A stretch of 64,000 nt of DNA from NCBI RefSeq assembly GCF_008727715.1, contig NZ_CP044218.1:2428501-2492500 (forward strand), read 5' to 3'. The position numbers were made by a program, and so were the translations under genes. The stretch comes from Mesorhizobium terrae. Lineage in GTDB: Bacteria; Pseudomonadota; Alphaproteobacteria; Rhizobiales; Rhizobiaceae. The notes beneath the pieces were generated by a model. It was given only the letters and a program-made list of their open reading frames with translations, ran no database searches and was not told where the DNA came from. This document shows positions 8,190-16,482 of the stretch, one piece after another. Each line of letters begins with the position of its first letter. Positions within the stretch are counted from its first letter, which is position 1.

Positions 8190-8741
8190 ATGTCCGCATC
8201 CGAGGGTTTCCGGACCGATCTGCTCGGCGCCATTCCGAGCCTGCGCGCCTTTGCCGTATCGCTGACCCAGAATGCCGACCGGGCCGACGATCTGGTACAG
8301 GAGACGCTGGTCAAGGCCTGGGACAAGCAGGACAGTTTTCAACTCGGCACCAATCTGAAAGCCTGGCTATTCACGATCCTGCGCAACGAATTTTATTCGC
8401 AGATGCGCAAGCGTGGCCGGGAAGTGCAAGACAGCGACGGCATTATGACCGCGCGGCTTGCCGTTCATCCTGCCCAGCACGGACAACTCGACCTCAAGGA
8501 TTTTCGCACCGCGCTGGAGCAGTTGCCGGAGGATCAGCGCGAAGCGATCATTCTGATCGGCGCGTCTGGCTTTTCCTATGAAGAGGCGGCCGAAATCTGC
8601 GGTTGCGCCGTCGGAACCATCAAGAGCCGGGTCAGCCGTGCCCGGGTGCGGCTGCAGGAAATTCTGAAGATTTCCGGCGAAGACGATTTCGGGCCGGATG
8701 CGATTTCCGCCCAGGTTACGGGATCGACCTCGGCAGCTTGA
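8190..8741 (+). CDS. ecfG: ECF sigma factor EcfG (general stress)
   Basis: RNA polymerase sigma factor of the ECF15/EcfG group, 183 residues. Region 2 contains DRADDLVQETLVKAW and the following TNLKAWLFTILRNEFYS; region 4 contains the helix-turn-helix FSYEEAAEICGCAVGTIKSRVSRAR. It directs transcription from GGAAC-N16/17-CGTT promoters. It is in operon with nepR and is autoregulated by the promoter at 7890. A short unconserved tail follows region 4. Confidence 0.95.
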   Translation: MSASEGFRTDLLGAIPSLRAFAVSLTQNADRADDLVQETLVKAWDKQDSFQLGTNLKAWLFTILRNEFYSQMRKRGREVQDSDGIMTARLAVHPAQHGQLDLKDFRTALEQLPEDQREAIILIGASGFSYEEAAEICGCAVGTIKSRVSRARVRLQEILKISGEDDFGPDAISAQVTGSTSAA

Positions 8742-8790
8742 AGGCATTGCCTATTTGCCGCTGGACGAAAACAGCGAAAATCCCTTCAAT

Positions 8791-8815
8791 GGAACCCATC
8801 TCTCGCCCAAGGGTT
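8791..8815 (+). promoter_or_regulatory. Probable sigma-EcfG promoter of the DUF883 gene
   Basis: GGAAC, 16 bases, GGTT: one mismatch from the consensus -10 CGTT. It lies about 40 bases before the DUF883 start and is placed as expected for a stress-induced transcript. Confidence 0.55.
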
Positions 8816-8856
8816 GAGTAAAGGCCAGGCGGTGTGGCGACCATGAGGAGTGCAGT

Positions 8857-9183
8857 ATGGCCAAGCCTGTAAACAAGACTGCCGAGACACCCAAATCCAC
8901 GACCGAACTCGAAGCCGATATCCGTCGACTGCAAGCCGATATCGAAAAGCTGACCAGGCAACTGGCAGAGGCGGGCGAGCAGCACATCGGCGCAGCGAAG
9001 CGCGCCGCCGCTGAAGGTGTCGAGCAGTTGCGCCAGAAGGGTGAAGCCGCGATGGAGAGTTTGAGCGGCAACGCGCGCGATATCGAAGCGCAGGTGGTTG
9101 CCAGCGTTCGCGAGAAGCCCATGACGGCGCTCGCTGTCGCGGTCGGCATTGGCTTCCTGTTCGCGCTGCTGTCGCGGCGCTGA
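8857..9183 (+). CDS. DUF883 family membrane-anchored protein (ElaB/YqjD-like)
   Basis: A 108-residue protein. After a polar start, a long coiled-coil region (about residues 18-75, rich in Glu, Lys, Ala and Gln) leads to a C-terminal membrane helix (MTALAVAVGIGFLFALLSRR), the ElaB/YqjD/DUF883 layout. E. coli members are stationary-phase inner-membrane proteins that bind ribosomes; whether that applies here is unknown. A near-consensus sigma-EcfG promoter lies upstream. It is followed at 18 bases by the next membrane protein gene, likely in one operon. Confidence 0.82.
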   Translation: MAKPVNKTAETPKSTTELEADIRRLQADIEKLTRQLAEAGEQHIGAAKRAAAEGVEQLRQKGEAAMESLSGNARDIEAQVVASVREKPMTALAVAVGIGFLFALLSRR

Positions 9184-9201
9184 GCGGTAGGGTCGCGCCG
9201 C

Positions 9202-9687
9202 GTGGGATCTCTCACCTCGCTTCTGGCTGGCCTGGTTACCGGTGAGGCCAGCGCCATAGCCAAGCAGGTCCGGGGCGCAGCGATCGTCTATGGGGTGGCG
9301 CTTGTCGCGGCGCTGTTCGGTTTCTGCTTTCTTCTGGCCGCCGCCTATCTTTGGGCCGCCAAACGGTTCGGAGCCATCGAGGCGTCTTTGGGCTTCGGTG
9401 GCGGTTTTCTTGCCGTTGCGGGTCTGACCGTCATCTCATATCGACTGACCGCCAAGAGCCGTTCTCGTCGACGGGCGGAGAAGCGCCGGACGAATCTCGC
9501 GGCGCTCGGCATTGCCGCCGGCATCGCTGCTCTCCCAGGGCTGCTCCGAAGCCGGGAAGGCACGGGTGCCTTGCTTGGGCCGCTCGCCGCTCTTTTTGCC
9601 TATGCGCTCTATCGGGAGAATTTTCCGGGCGATGCAGAAAAAAATGGTGACCAGGAGCCATCGAGTGACGCGGACCGTCGCGGATAA
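9202..9687 (+). CDS. Phage holin/DUF1469-like membrane protein
   Basis: A 161-residue protein with a GTG start. Two strong hydrophobic hairpins lie at about residues 27-48 and 58-78, then a basic stretch (SRSRRRAEKRRTN) and a weaker hydrophobic region (about 98-130). The C-terminus is acidic and polar. The pattern resembles the putative actinobacterial-holin-X/DUF1469 family that often accompanies DUF883 genes in proteobacteria. Cotranscription with the upstream DUF883 gene suggests a stress-related envelope role. Specific function is unknown. Confidence 0.65.
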   Translation: MGSLTSLLAGLVTGEASAIAKQVRGAAIVYGVALVAALFGFCFLLAAAYLWAAKRFGAIEASLGFGGGFLAVAGLTVISYRLTAKSRSRRRAEKRRTNLAALGIAAGIAALPGLLRSREGTGALLGPLAALFAYALYRENFPGDAEKNGDQEPSSDADRRG

Positions 9688-9836
9688 CGTCGTGCGCTCT
9701 TGGTGAACAGAGGCATTCTCATCGTTCTCATTTAGAGCACAGTCTATCCTGTCTCCACTGTCTTTGCCGCCATGGGTCATATGCTCATATTGGCGAGGAC
9801 AGCGGCTGGGGCCGCAGCGGAGAGAAAGGCAAGACC

Positions 9837-10769
9837 ATGCTCACCCAGATCAAGGGCCTGCATCACGTCACCTCAATGGCGGCGGATGCGCGCCAGAACA
9901 ACGATTTCTTCACCCACAAGCTTGGCCTGCGCAGGGTCAAGCAGACCGTAAACTTCGACGCGCCCGATGTTTATCATCTCTACTACGCCGACGAATTCGG
10001 TACGCCGGGTTCCGTAATGACCTATTTCCCGTTCCCGAACATCGGTTCCGGCAGGCACGGCGTTGGCGAAGTCGGCACCACGGCTTTCTCGGTGCCGGAG
10101 GGCACGCTTCCCTTCTGGGAAAAGCACTTTTCGGAACATGGCGTGACCGTGGAAGGACGCGAGGAAAAGTTTGGCGAGAAACGGCTCAAATTCTTTGGTC
10201 CCGACGGCGACGGGTTTGCGCTGGTCGAGGACAAGGCCGACAACCGTGCACCCTGGCTGAAGGGTGGTGTCCCCGGCGACGAGGCTATCCGCGGGTTCCA
10301 TTCGGTGTCGCTGCGCCTGAAGGACGGCGGTGCAACGGAGGAGCTCCTGAAGTTCATGGGCTACCAGGAAGTGGACCGCTCCGGCAATATCAGCCGGTTG
10401 GCGGTAAAGAATGGCAATGGTGCGGATGTCGTAGACATCGAGTCCTTGCCCGGTGCTTCCTTTGCGGGTCTGGGCGCGGGTTCCGTGCACCACGTCGCCT
10501 TCGCGGTCGAGAACCGTGCCAAACAGCTGGAAGTGCGCAAGGCGCTGATGGACACCGGTTATCAGGTGACGCCGGTGATCGATCGCGACTATTTCTGGGC
10601 GATATACTTCCGCACGCCGGGTGGCGTGTTGTTCGAAGTGGCGACCAACGAGCCGGGCTTCGACCGGGATGAGGATACGGCCCATCTTGGCGAAGCGCTG
10701 AAACTGCCAATGCAGCACCAGCATCTGCGTTCCTATCTGGAAAAGCATTTGCAGCCGCTGGACAACTGA
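9837..10769 (+). CDS. Ring-cleaving dioxygenase, VOC superfamily (MhqO/MhqE-like)
   Basis: A 310-residue two-domain vicinal-oxygen-chelate enzyme. The N-terminal VOC module starts ITQ-like with KGLHHVTSMAADA, and the second begins around residue 155 (RGFHSVSLRLKDG). Candidate metal ligands are the His of GLHHVT, a His in SVHHVAFAVE and the Glu in GVLFEVATNE. It resembles the MhqO/MhqE proteins linked to quinone and hydroquinone resistance. The next genes are an MhqD-like hydrolase and a GNAT, so the three probably form one detoxification operon. The true substrate is not deducible. Confidence 0.82.
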   Translation: MLTQIKGLHHVTSMAADARQNNDFFTHKLGLRRVKQTVNFDAPDVYHLYYADEFGTPGSVMTYFPFPNIGSGRHGVGEVGTTAFSVPEGTLPFWEKHFSEHGVTVEGREEKFGEKRLKFFGPDGDGFALVEDKADNRAPWLKGGVPGDEAIRGFHSVSLRLKDGGATEELLKFMGYQEVDRSGNISRLAVKNGNGADVVDIESLPGASFAGLGAGSVHHVAFAVENRAKQLEVRKALMDTGYQVTPVIDRDYFWAIYFRTPGGVLFEVATNEPGFDRDEDTAHLGEALKLPMQHQHLRSYLEKHLQPLDN

Positions 10770-10785
10770 AGCCGCCATGAACCTT

Positions 10786-10810
10786 CCTGTCGCTCCGAAA
10801 GGGCGACGGG
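10786..10810 (+). terminator. Weak hairpin between dioxygenase and hydrolase genes
   Basis: An 8-bp stem CCTGTCGC / GCGACGGG with one G-T pair, a 9-base loop and a CCTTTCATT tail. It may attenuate rather than end the transcript, because the downstream gene follows at 30 bases with a strong GGAGG site. Confidence 0.4.
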
Positions 10811-10839
10811 CCTTTCATTGATCACATCAGGAGGTCGGG

Positions 10840-11463
10840 ATGTCGAACGATCCCTATATTCACCGGACATTGCCGGGTTCTGCCGGTGGTCCCATGCTGT
10901 TCGTGTTCCACGGGACCGGCGGAGACGAGCAGCAACTTCTGTCGCTCGGTCGAGAGCTGCTGCCGACGGCGACGATCGTTTCGCCGCGCGGCGATGTCTC
11001 GGAGCTTGGGGCCGCGCGTTTCTTCCGACGCACCGGCGAAGGCGTCTACGATATGGATGATCTGGCGCGAGCAACGGCCAAGATGGCCGGCTTCATTGAA
11101 GAGCAAATCGAAGCGACAAAGCCATCGGTAATTTTTGGGCTGGGCTATTCCAATGGCGCCAATATCCTGGCGTCGGTGGTCTTCACACAACCCAAGCTGT
11201 TCAACGGCGTTGTGCTCATGCATCCGCTGATCCCGTTCGAGCCGAAGGTTTCGGGCGATCTGACCGGGAGCCGTATCCTCATCACGGCTGGTCGGCGCGA
11301 TCCGATTTGCCCGCCGAATCTCACCAATCGGCTCGATGCCTATTTGCGCGCGGCCGGTGCCGATGCCACAGTGGAGTGGCATGAAGGCGGTCACGAGGTG
11401 CGGCCGAATGAAATCGAAGCGGCGAAACGGTTCCTGTCCCTTGAACCGGCGAAAGGAGCTTAA
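10840..11463 (+). CDS. Alpha/beta hydrolase (MhqD-like carboxylesterase)
   Basis: A 207-residue serine hydrolase of the phospholipase/carboxylesterase group. The oxyanion region is VFHGTGGDE; the nucleophile Ser lies in GLGYSNGAN (about residue 105); the acid is Asp in TAGRRDPICP; and His is in HEGGHEV. GGAGG precedes the ATG. In Bacillus the MhqD esterase is produced together with MhqO under quinone stress, matching the neighbouring dioxygenase. The stop abuts the next start (TAAGTGATG). Confidence 0.85.
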   Translation: MSNDPYIHRTLPGSAGGPMLFVFHGTGGDEQQLLSLGRELLPTATIVSPRGDVSELGAARFFRRTGEGVYDMDDLARATAKMAGFIEEQIEATKPSVIFGLGYSNGANILASVVFTQPKLFNGVVLMHPLIPFEPKVSGDLTGSRILITAGRRDPICPPNLTNRLDAYLRAAGADATVEWHEGGHEVRPNEIEAAKRFLSLEPAKGA

Positions 11464-11466
11464 GTG

Positions 11467-11766
11467 ATGGCCGAACAATTGCCCGAAATCGAGCTGGAGG
11501 ACCGCGGTTCAAAGGGGCGCTATTTCCTGCGCGGCCCAAATGGGGCGGAAGCTGAGATGACTTTCACCCGGATCGGCGAGCATAAATTCATTATAGACCA
11601 CACCGAGGTGCCGGATGCATTTCGTGGACAGGGCGCTGGCCTGAGGCTGGTCACACGCGCCGTCGAGGACGCCAGGGCATCAGGCAAGAAGATCATTCCG
11701 CTTTGCCCCTTCGCTGCCGCTCAGTTTCGGCGGCATGCGGAATGGCATGACGTGTTGGCAAGCTGA
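11467..11766 (+). CDS. GNAT-type N-acetyltransferase (YjdJ family)
   Basis: A 99-residue minimal GNAT domain of the Yjdj/At1g77540 type. The acetyl-CoA loop is visible as VPDAFRGQGAGLRLVTRAVEDAR, and the family's short C-terminal motif is IIPLCPFAAAQFRRHAEW. ATG 11467 fits the GGAG site better than the overlapping GTG at 11464. It is the last gene of the dioxygenase-hydrolase operon, separated by one base or less. Substrate unknown. Confidence 0.85.
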   Translation: MAEQLPEIELEDRGSKGRYFLRGPNGAEAEMTFTRIGEHKFIIDHTEVPDAFRGQGAGLRLVTRAVEDARASGKKIIPLCPFAAAQFRRHAEWHDVLAS

Positions 11767-11828
11767 AATCGTGCAGTGCAGTATTTCGTGTCTGACGATT
11801 TTTTGCTTGGGTCTGCAATTGCCTGAAC

Positions 11829-11854
11829 GTAACAAATCCAGCGACCAGCGCGAA
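11829..11854 (+). promoter_or_regulatory. Probable autoregulatory ECF promoter (SigF-type)
   Basis: GTAACA (11829-11834), 16 bases, CGAA (11851-11854), one mismatch from the GTAACC-N16-CGAA motif I recall for Caulobacter SigF targets. It lies 17 bases before the GTG of the ECF sigma gene. Confidence 0.55.
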
Positions 11855-11871
11855 TAATAGGGGCGGAGCCT

Positions 11872-12408
11872 GTGGGCGGTAAGGATGAAACCGAGCTTGC
11901 CCGGCTGATGCGGGCGGCAACCGCAGGAAACGAGAACGCCTATGCCGAATTCCTGCAGAGGGCGGCCGCCATCGTTCGCGGCTTTGCCCGACGCAAGATC
12001 GTGCAGGGCGGAGTTGATCCCGAGGACGTCGTGCAAGAGACCTTGCTGGCCATTCATCTCAAGCGGCATACGTGGCGCCAGGACGCGCCCATCCTGCCGT
12101 GGATTTATGCCATTGCTCGCTACAAGCTGGTCGATGCGTTCCGCCGTCGCGGCCGACATATCGAGGTGGCGATCGAGGATTTTGCCGAGATGCTGGCCGA
12201 GCCGGAACAGGATACGGTCAGCGAGCGCGACATCAGCCGCGCGTTGGACGGCCTGTCAGCCGGGCAGCGCTCCGTCGTTTCGTCAATCTCGGTCGACGGC
12301 AATTCGATCGGAGAAACCGCAACGAAGCTTGGCATGAGCGAAACTGCGGTGCGCGTCGCCTTGCATCGCGGCCTCTCGGCCATTGCCAAGCGGTTCGGGC
12401 GGACCTGA
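11872..12408 (+). CDS. ECF RNA polymerase sigma factor (SigF-like)
   Basis: A 178-residue sigma-70 family ECF factor with a GTG start preceded by GGCGGAG. Region 2 has GVDPEDVVQETLLAIH and the LPWIYAIARYKLVDAFRRRGR stretch; region 4 has SIGETATKLGMSETAVRVALHRGL. The next gene, beginning one base after the stop, is an NrsF-type anti-sigma factor, as in the Caulobacter sigF-nrsF pair, which responds to heavy-metal or oxidative stress. It probably activates its own promoter at 11829. No obvious target gene is adjacent. Confidence 0.9.
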   Translation: MGGKDETELARLMRAATAGNENAYAEFLQRAAAIVRGFARRKIVQGGVDPEDVVQETLLAIHLKRHTWRQDAPILPWIYAIARYKLVDAFRRRGRHIEVAIEDFAEMLAEPEQDTVSERDISRALDGLSAGQRSVVSSISVDGNSIGETATKLGMSETAVRVALHRGLSAIAKRFGRT

Positions 12409-12409
12409 C

Positions 12410-13048
12410 ATGAAGACGAACGAACTCATAAAAGCGCTCAACGCAGACTCCAAAATGACGGCGATGCCGTCCCACTCGGTCTGGCGCGTGGCGCTTATGA
12501 TTGCCGTACCTGTCGCGGCTGCGGTGTTCTTCGCCACAATCGGTCCGCGCCCGGACTTCATGCTCGCCGCGCAAACCATGCGTTTCCTGTTCAAGTTTGT
12601 TTTCACGGCTACCTTGGCTGTGTCGGCCTTCCTGGCATTGCGAGCACTTTCCATGCCCGGGATCGCCACCGGCCGGGTCACGCGATGGCTGCTGGCGGCG
12701 CCGTTGTTGATGGCTGCGGCGATCGCGGTCGAATTGTTCCTGGTGCCGTCTGGCGATTGGGGCCGACGGCTGATCGGCACCAACTGGGCAATTTGCCTTA
12801 CCTTCATTCCACTGATTGGCTTGGGACCACTGGCCGTTTTCATCGCTGCGCTGAAGCATGCGGCGCCGACCCGGCCGGTTCTGACGGGCGCTGTCGCGGG
12901 GATCCTTGCTGGCGGTCTTGCGGCCACTTTCTACGCGGCGCATTGCACCGACGACTCTCCGCTTTTTGTCGCAACCTGGTATACTTTGGCTATTGCCGCG
13001 CTGTCGGGGTTGGGCTCTTTGATCGGCCGATTCTACCTACGTTGGTGA
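12410..13048 (+). CDS. NrsF family anti-sigma factor (DUF1109)
   Basis: Integral membrane anti-sigma factor, 212 residues, with six predicted helices from about residue 25. The soluble N-terminus (MKTNELIKALNADSKM) is short, as in NrsF. Family members hold the cognate ECF sigma factor at the membrane and release it on stress, using conserved cysteines between helices. Here a Cys pair is less clear: one Cys lies in NWAICLTF and one in YAAHCTDDSP. The ATG at 12410 lies one base after the sigma stop (TGACATG), so the pair is coupled. Confidence 0.87.
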   Translation: MKTNELIKALNADSKMTAMPSHSVWRVALMIAVPVAAAVFFATIGPRPDFMLAAQTMRFLFKFVFTATLAVSAFLALRALSMPGIATGRVTRWLLAAPLLMAAAIAVELFLVPSGDWGRRLIGTNWAICLTFIPLIGLGPLAVFIAALKHAAPTRPVLTGAVAGILAGGLAATFYAAHCTDDSPLFVATWYTLAIAALSGLGSLIGRFYLRW

Positions 13049-13205
13049 TTGGCTAATTTAGCCGTATCTGATTGATACTGCTTGTTAATCATGTCCCGGA
13101 ACTTCCAGCCCTGGATGGTGGACGCGCCCTCTGTACAATCATTCCTTAAATGAGTTACTGCAAGATTGTCGATGAAGGGATGCTTCGAGTTGGACGTATA
13201 ACGCT

Positions 13206-15464
13206 GTGACGTTTCAACACCGCGAAAGACGTGGCCTAGACAAATATCTGTCCGCCATCGCGTTGGGCTTTGGTTTCTGGTTAGCATCGGCCGCCTCGAT
13301 CCTGCTGTCGCGGGTCGGCGACGGTGTTGCGGCAGTTTGGTTGGCATCGGCGGTTGCGTTCGTCATGCTGGTTCGACGCGAGCGGCGGACCGGCATCTTG
13401 GACTATGCCGCGCTTGCAGTTGCGACCCTCGTCTCCAATTTGCAGTTTGGCTCCAGTCTCACATCGGGACTGCTGTACGTGGTCTTCAATCTAGGCCAAA
13501 CGGCACTCGCGTTGCTGCTCGTCGACAAATTTGCCGGCGGCCTGCCAGTGAAGGCCAGGCCATCGGTCCGAACTTTCGCGCTCATCCTGTTTCTGACCGG
13601 CGTGGTCGCAGATAGCGTGACAGGGCTGATCTTTGCCTCGTTTACCTACGCGGCGCATGGCTGGCCAATCTTCAAGACGGCCTGGACGTTTCTGTCGAGC
13701 AATGCTCTGGGTTATGCACTAGTCCTGCCGCTGCTGCTTTATGGTTCAAAGCCGGCACTCGTCTTGCTGGCCGAGCCACGGGCGCTGCTGCGTTTGATGC
13801 TCGTTGCCGCGAGTTGTGTTGGCTTGGCCTACCTTGCGTTGACCTATAGCCGCTTTCCCTTCGCGCTGACGATGCTGCCGCTGATGGTGTTTGCACCACG
13901 GTTGGCTTCGCTTGAGCTCGCTCTCGTGTGTTTCCTGACGGGTGTGGCCTGCGTCGCGATCGCCATGACGGGTCTGATGCCGGGCCTGCATAGCGGCATC
14001 GAGGTCTTGAGCGACGGGTTCCAGGTTTCGGTTGCGATCATCGTCTCCACGCCTTTCCTCGTGGGATTGTCCATCGAGCAGATGCGCGAGGATCATGCGC
14101 GGCTGGCGGAGTTGGAGACGCGCTGGAATTTTGCGCTGGTCAGCGCGGGGCAAGGCGTCTGGGACGCCGACATACGCAACAACAAGGTGCAATATTCCAC
14201 GATCTGGAAGAACCTTCTGGGTTACGAGGAGAGCGAGCTCGGCAACGATCCGGAGCTGTGGCTGAAGCATGTTCATCCCGACGATCTCGACCGTGTCATC
14301 GCGGCGGATCTGGACCACATGCAGGGTAAGGTGCCTGTCTACGAAGTCGAGTTCCGCATGCGCCACAAAAGCGGCCGCTGGATATGGATGCTCGATCGCG
14401 GCAAGGCGGTCGCACGCGAACCCGACGGACGCGTGGCACGCGCAATCGGCTCGATGACAGACATCACCGAACGCAAGGAAGCTGAAGAACGGCTGTTGGT
14501 TTCGGCGACGCTTCTCGCCGACGAGAAGGAACGGCTGCGCGTGATGCTGCAGTCGATCGGCGACGCGGTGATTGGTACCGATGCCGAGAACAGGATCACA
14601 TTCATGAACCCGGTCGCGGAGAAGCTGACCGGGGCAACCAGCATTGCGGCGCTCGGCAAACCACTCGGTTTCGTCTACCGCGCGGTGGACGAGGAGAGCG
14701 GGCGCCGGCTGGACGAGCCGCATCTGGCCGACAACAGGCTGGAACGGGCCGAGCAGAACAGCCGGGCCGTTCTCGTTCGCAGCGATGGCACGCGTTTCAG
14801 TATCCGCCAGGTCGTGTCGCCGATCCTGAACGAGAACAACGAGTTTGGCGGCTCGGTCATCGTCTTCCAGGATTTCACGGATGCGCGAACGCTGCAGCGC
14901 CAACTTGCCCACGCGGCGACGCATGATGCGCTGACTGGGCTCGCCAACCGCCCGAGTTTCATCCGGACGGTCGAGGACCTTGTCGCCAAGTCGAGGAGGG
15001 ATGCCTCGCGCTACCAACTGATGTTCATCGATCTCGACCATTTCAAGCCGGTCAACGACACCAGCGGGCACGCGGCGGGGGATGCGCTGTTGCGCAAGGT
15101 GGCCTCCGCGATCAAGGGGGCATTGGCGCCCGCCGATATTGTCGCGCGGCTGGGGGGCGACGAATTCGCCGTGGTGCTGATGTCGGCATCGCACGGGGTC
15201 GGCGAGGCCGCCGCTATAGCAATCCTCGAAGCCGTCAGCGCCCTGGAATTCATCTGGGATGGCCAGATGCACCGCGTCAGTTCGAGCATCGGACTGACCC
15301 AGATATGCGCCGAATGCGGCGAGGCCAACGAGATCATCGCGAAGGCCGATGCGGCCTGTTATGCGGCCAAGGCCGCAGGCCGCAACTGCGCTTTCGTGGC
15401 ACTGCCCGGCTTGTCGGGGAACGGTGTCGCCACGCCGATGACACGCGTGGCGACCGGAACCTGA
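13206..15464 (+). CDS. Membrane diguanylate cyclase, MASE1-PAS-PAS-GGDEF
   Basis: A 752-residue c-di-GMP synthase. About eight membrane helices form a MASE1 sensor (residues 15-295). PAS 1 follows at about 305-425 (WNFALVSAGQGVWDADIR to GSMTDITERKEAEE), then PAS 2 at about 440-560, then the catalytic domain from LTGLANRPSF with an intact VARLGGDEFAVVL. The inhibitory site (RxxD five residues before GGDEF) is absent: APAD occupies it. There is no EAL domain. The GTG start has only a weak ribosome site. It is convergent with the following gene, 25 bases apart. Confidence 0.9.
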   Translation: MTFQHRERRGLDKYLSAIALGFGFWLASAASILLSRVGDGVAAVWLASAVAFVMLVRRERRTGILDYAALAVATLVSNLQFGSSLTSGLLYVVFNLGQTALALLLVDKFAGGLPVKARPSVRTFALILFLTGVVADSVTGLIFASFTYAAHGWPIFKTAWTFLSSNALGYALVLPLLLYGSKPALVLLAEPRALLRLMLVAASCVGLAYLALTYSRFPFALTMLPLMVFAPRLASLELALVCFLTGVACVAIAMTGLMPGLHSGIEVLSDGFQVSVAIIVSTPFLVGLSIEQMREDHARLAELETRWNFALVSAGQGVWDADIRNNKVQYSTIWKNLLGYEESELGNDPELWLKHVHPDDLDRVIAADLDHMQGKVPVYEVEFRMRHKSGRWIWMLDRGKAVAREPDGRVARAIGSMTDITERKEAEERLLVSATLLADEKERLRVMLQSIGDAVIGTDAENRITFMNPVAEKLTGATSIAALGKPLGFVYRAVDEESGRRLDEPHLADNRLERAEQNSRAVLVRSDGTRFSIRQVVSPILNENNEFGGSVIVFQDFTDARTLQRQLAHAATHDALTGLANRPSFIRTVEDLVAKSRRDASRYQLMFIDLDHFKPVNDTSGHAAGDALLRKVASAIKGALAPADIVARLGGDEFAVVLMSASHGVGEAAAIAILEAVSALEFIWDGQMHRVSSSIGLTQICAECGEANEIIAKADAACYAAKAAGRNCAFVALPGLSGNGVATPMTRVATGT

Positions 15465-15478
15465 AATAGTGGGTAATG

Positions 15479-15494
15479 GCTGACTTAAGTCAGC
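15479..15494. repeat. Perfect 16-bp palindrome at convergent gene ends
   Basis: GCTGACTTAAGTCAGC overlaps the stop codon of the dehydrogenase gene in a 25-base convergent gap. It could act as a short bidirectional transcript end, but there is no T tract. Confidence 0.35.
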
Positions 15495-16371
15495 GCGTCG
15501 GCACCGGATGTTCGCCGCGATAATCATAGAAGCCGCGCCCGGCCTTGCGGCCGAGCCAGCCAGCCTCGACATATTTCACCAGCAACGGGCAGGGGCGATA
15601 TTTGGAGTCCGACAGGCCGTCATGCAGCACCTGCATGATCGACAGGCAGGTATCGAGACCGATGAAATCTGCAAGCTGCAGCGGGCCCATCGGATGATTG
15701 GCGCCGAGCTTCATCGCCGTGTCGATGGCTTCCACGGTACCGACACCCTCATAGAGCGTGTAGATCGCCTCGTTGATCATCGGCAGCAGGATACGGTTGA
15801 CGATGAAGGCCGGGAAATCCTCGGAGACGGTAATCGTCTTGTCGAGCTGCTTCACATAGGCCTTGGCCAACTCGAATGTCTGGTCCCCGGTGGCGATGCC
15901 GCGCACCAGTTCGACCAGTTTCATCACCGGCACCGGATTCATGAAATGAATGCCGATGAAACGCTCCGGGCGATCGGTCTGGGCTGCCAGACGCGTGATT
16001 GAAATCGAGGACGTGTTGGTGGCGAGCACTGCAGTCGGGTTGAGCTGCGGGCAGAGCTGCGCGTAGATCTTGCGCTTGACCGTCTCGTCCTCGGTCGCTG
16101 CCTCAATGACGAGGTCGGCGGCGGCGAGATCGGCCATGTTGGCGGCGGAACCGATCCGCGAGACTGCGCCCTTGCGTTCCTTTTCGTCCAGTTTCCCGGA
16201 AGCGACCTGGCGTGCCATGTTGCCGCTGATCGTGGCGATGCCCTTTTCGATGCGGTCGACAGAGACGTCGTAGAGCAGGACGTTGTAGCCTGCCAACGCG
16301 GAGACGTGGGCAATGCCGCCCCCCATCTGGCCCGCGCCGATGATGCCGATCGTCTCGATCTTGCCGGTCAT
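15490..16371 (-). CDS. hbdA: 3-hydroxybutyryl-CoA dehydrogenase
   Basis: NAD(P)-dependent 3-hydroxyacyl-CoA dehydrogenase, 293 residues, acting on 3-hydroxybutyryl-CoA in butanoate and polyhydroxybutyrate metabolism. The N-terminal Rossmann motif is IGIIGAGQMGGGIAH. Catalytic elements are the family Glu-His pair, including HFMNPVPVMKLVELV. The C-terminal domain has the NRILLPMINEA and GANHPMGPLQLADFIGLD signatures. The ATG at 16371 fits the family start (MTGKIETIG); the longer frame is not supported. It is downstream of etfBA on the same strand but separated by a terminator. Symbol hbdA is the usual name for this family. Confidence 0.9.
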   Translation of the reverse strand: MTGKIETIGIIGAGQMGGGIAHVSALAGYNVLLYDVSVDRIEKGIATISGNMARQVASGKLDEKERKGAVSRIGSAANMADLAAADLVIEAATEDETVKRKIYAQLCPQLNPTAVLATNTSSISITRLAAQTDRPERFIGIHFMNPVPVMKLVELVRGIATGDQTFELAKAYVKQLDKTITVSEDFPAFIVNRILLPMINEAIYTLYEGVGTVEAIDTAMKLGANHPMGPLQLADFIGLDTCLSIMQVLHDGLSDSKYRPCPLLVKYVEAGWLGRKAGRGFYDYRGEHPVPTR

Positions 16372-16420
16372 TCCTTGATCCCGCCAGAGGCTTGTTCTTG
16401 ATTTTGTGCAACGCAAACTA

Positions 16421-16455
16421 AATGGCCGGGGTAGGTTTCGTCTACCCCGGCCATT
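16421..16455 (-). terminator. Terminator of etfBA
   Basis: A 14-bp perfect inverted repeat (AATGGCCGGGGTAG / CTACCCCGGCCATT) with a 7-base loop lies 28 bases after the etfA stop and before the dehydrogenase gene. The A/T base of the stem substitutes for a clear T tract. Confidence 0.65.
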
Positions 16456-16482
16456 ATAATTAATACCGAACGAGAAGGGGCG

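Noticed and set aside
13050..13066. GGCTAATTTAGCC palindrome after nrsF as terminator
   Set aside because: Short stem, mostly A/T, and no T tract after it.
13746..15572. 608-residue minus-strand frame opposite the MASE1 cyclase
   Set aside because: Antisense of PAS and GGDEF coding; no motif.
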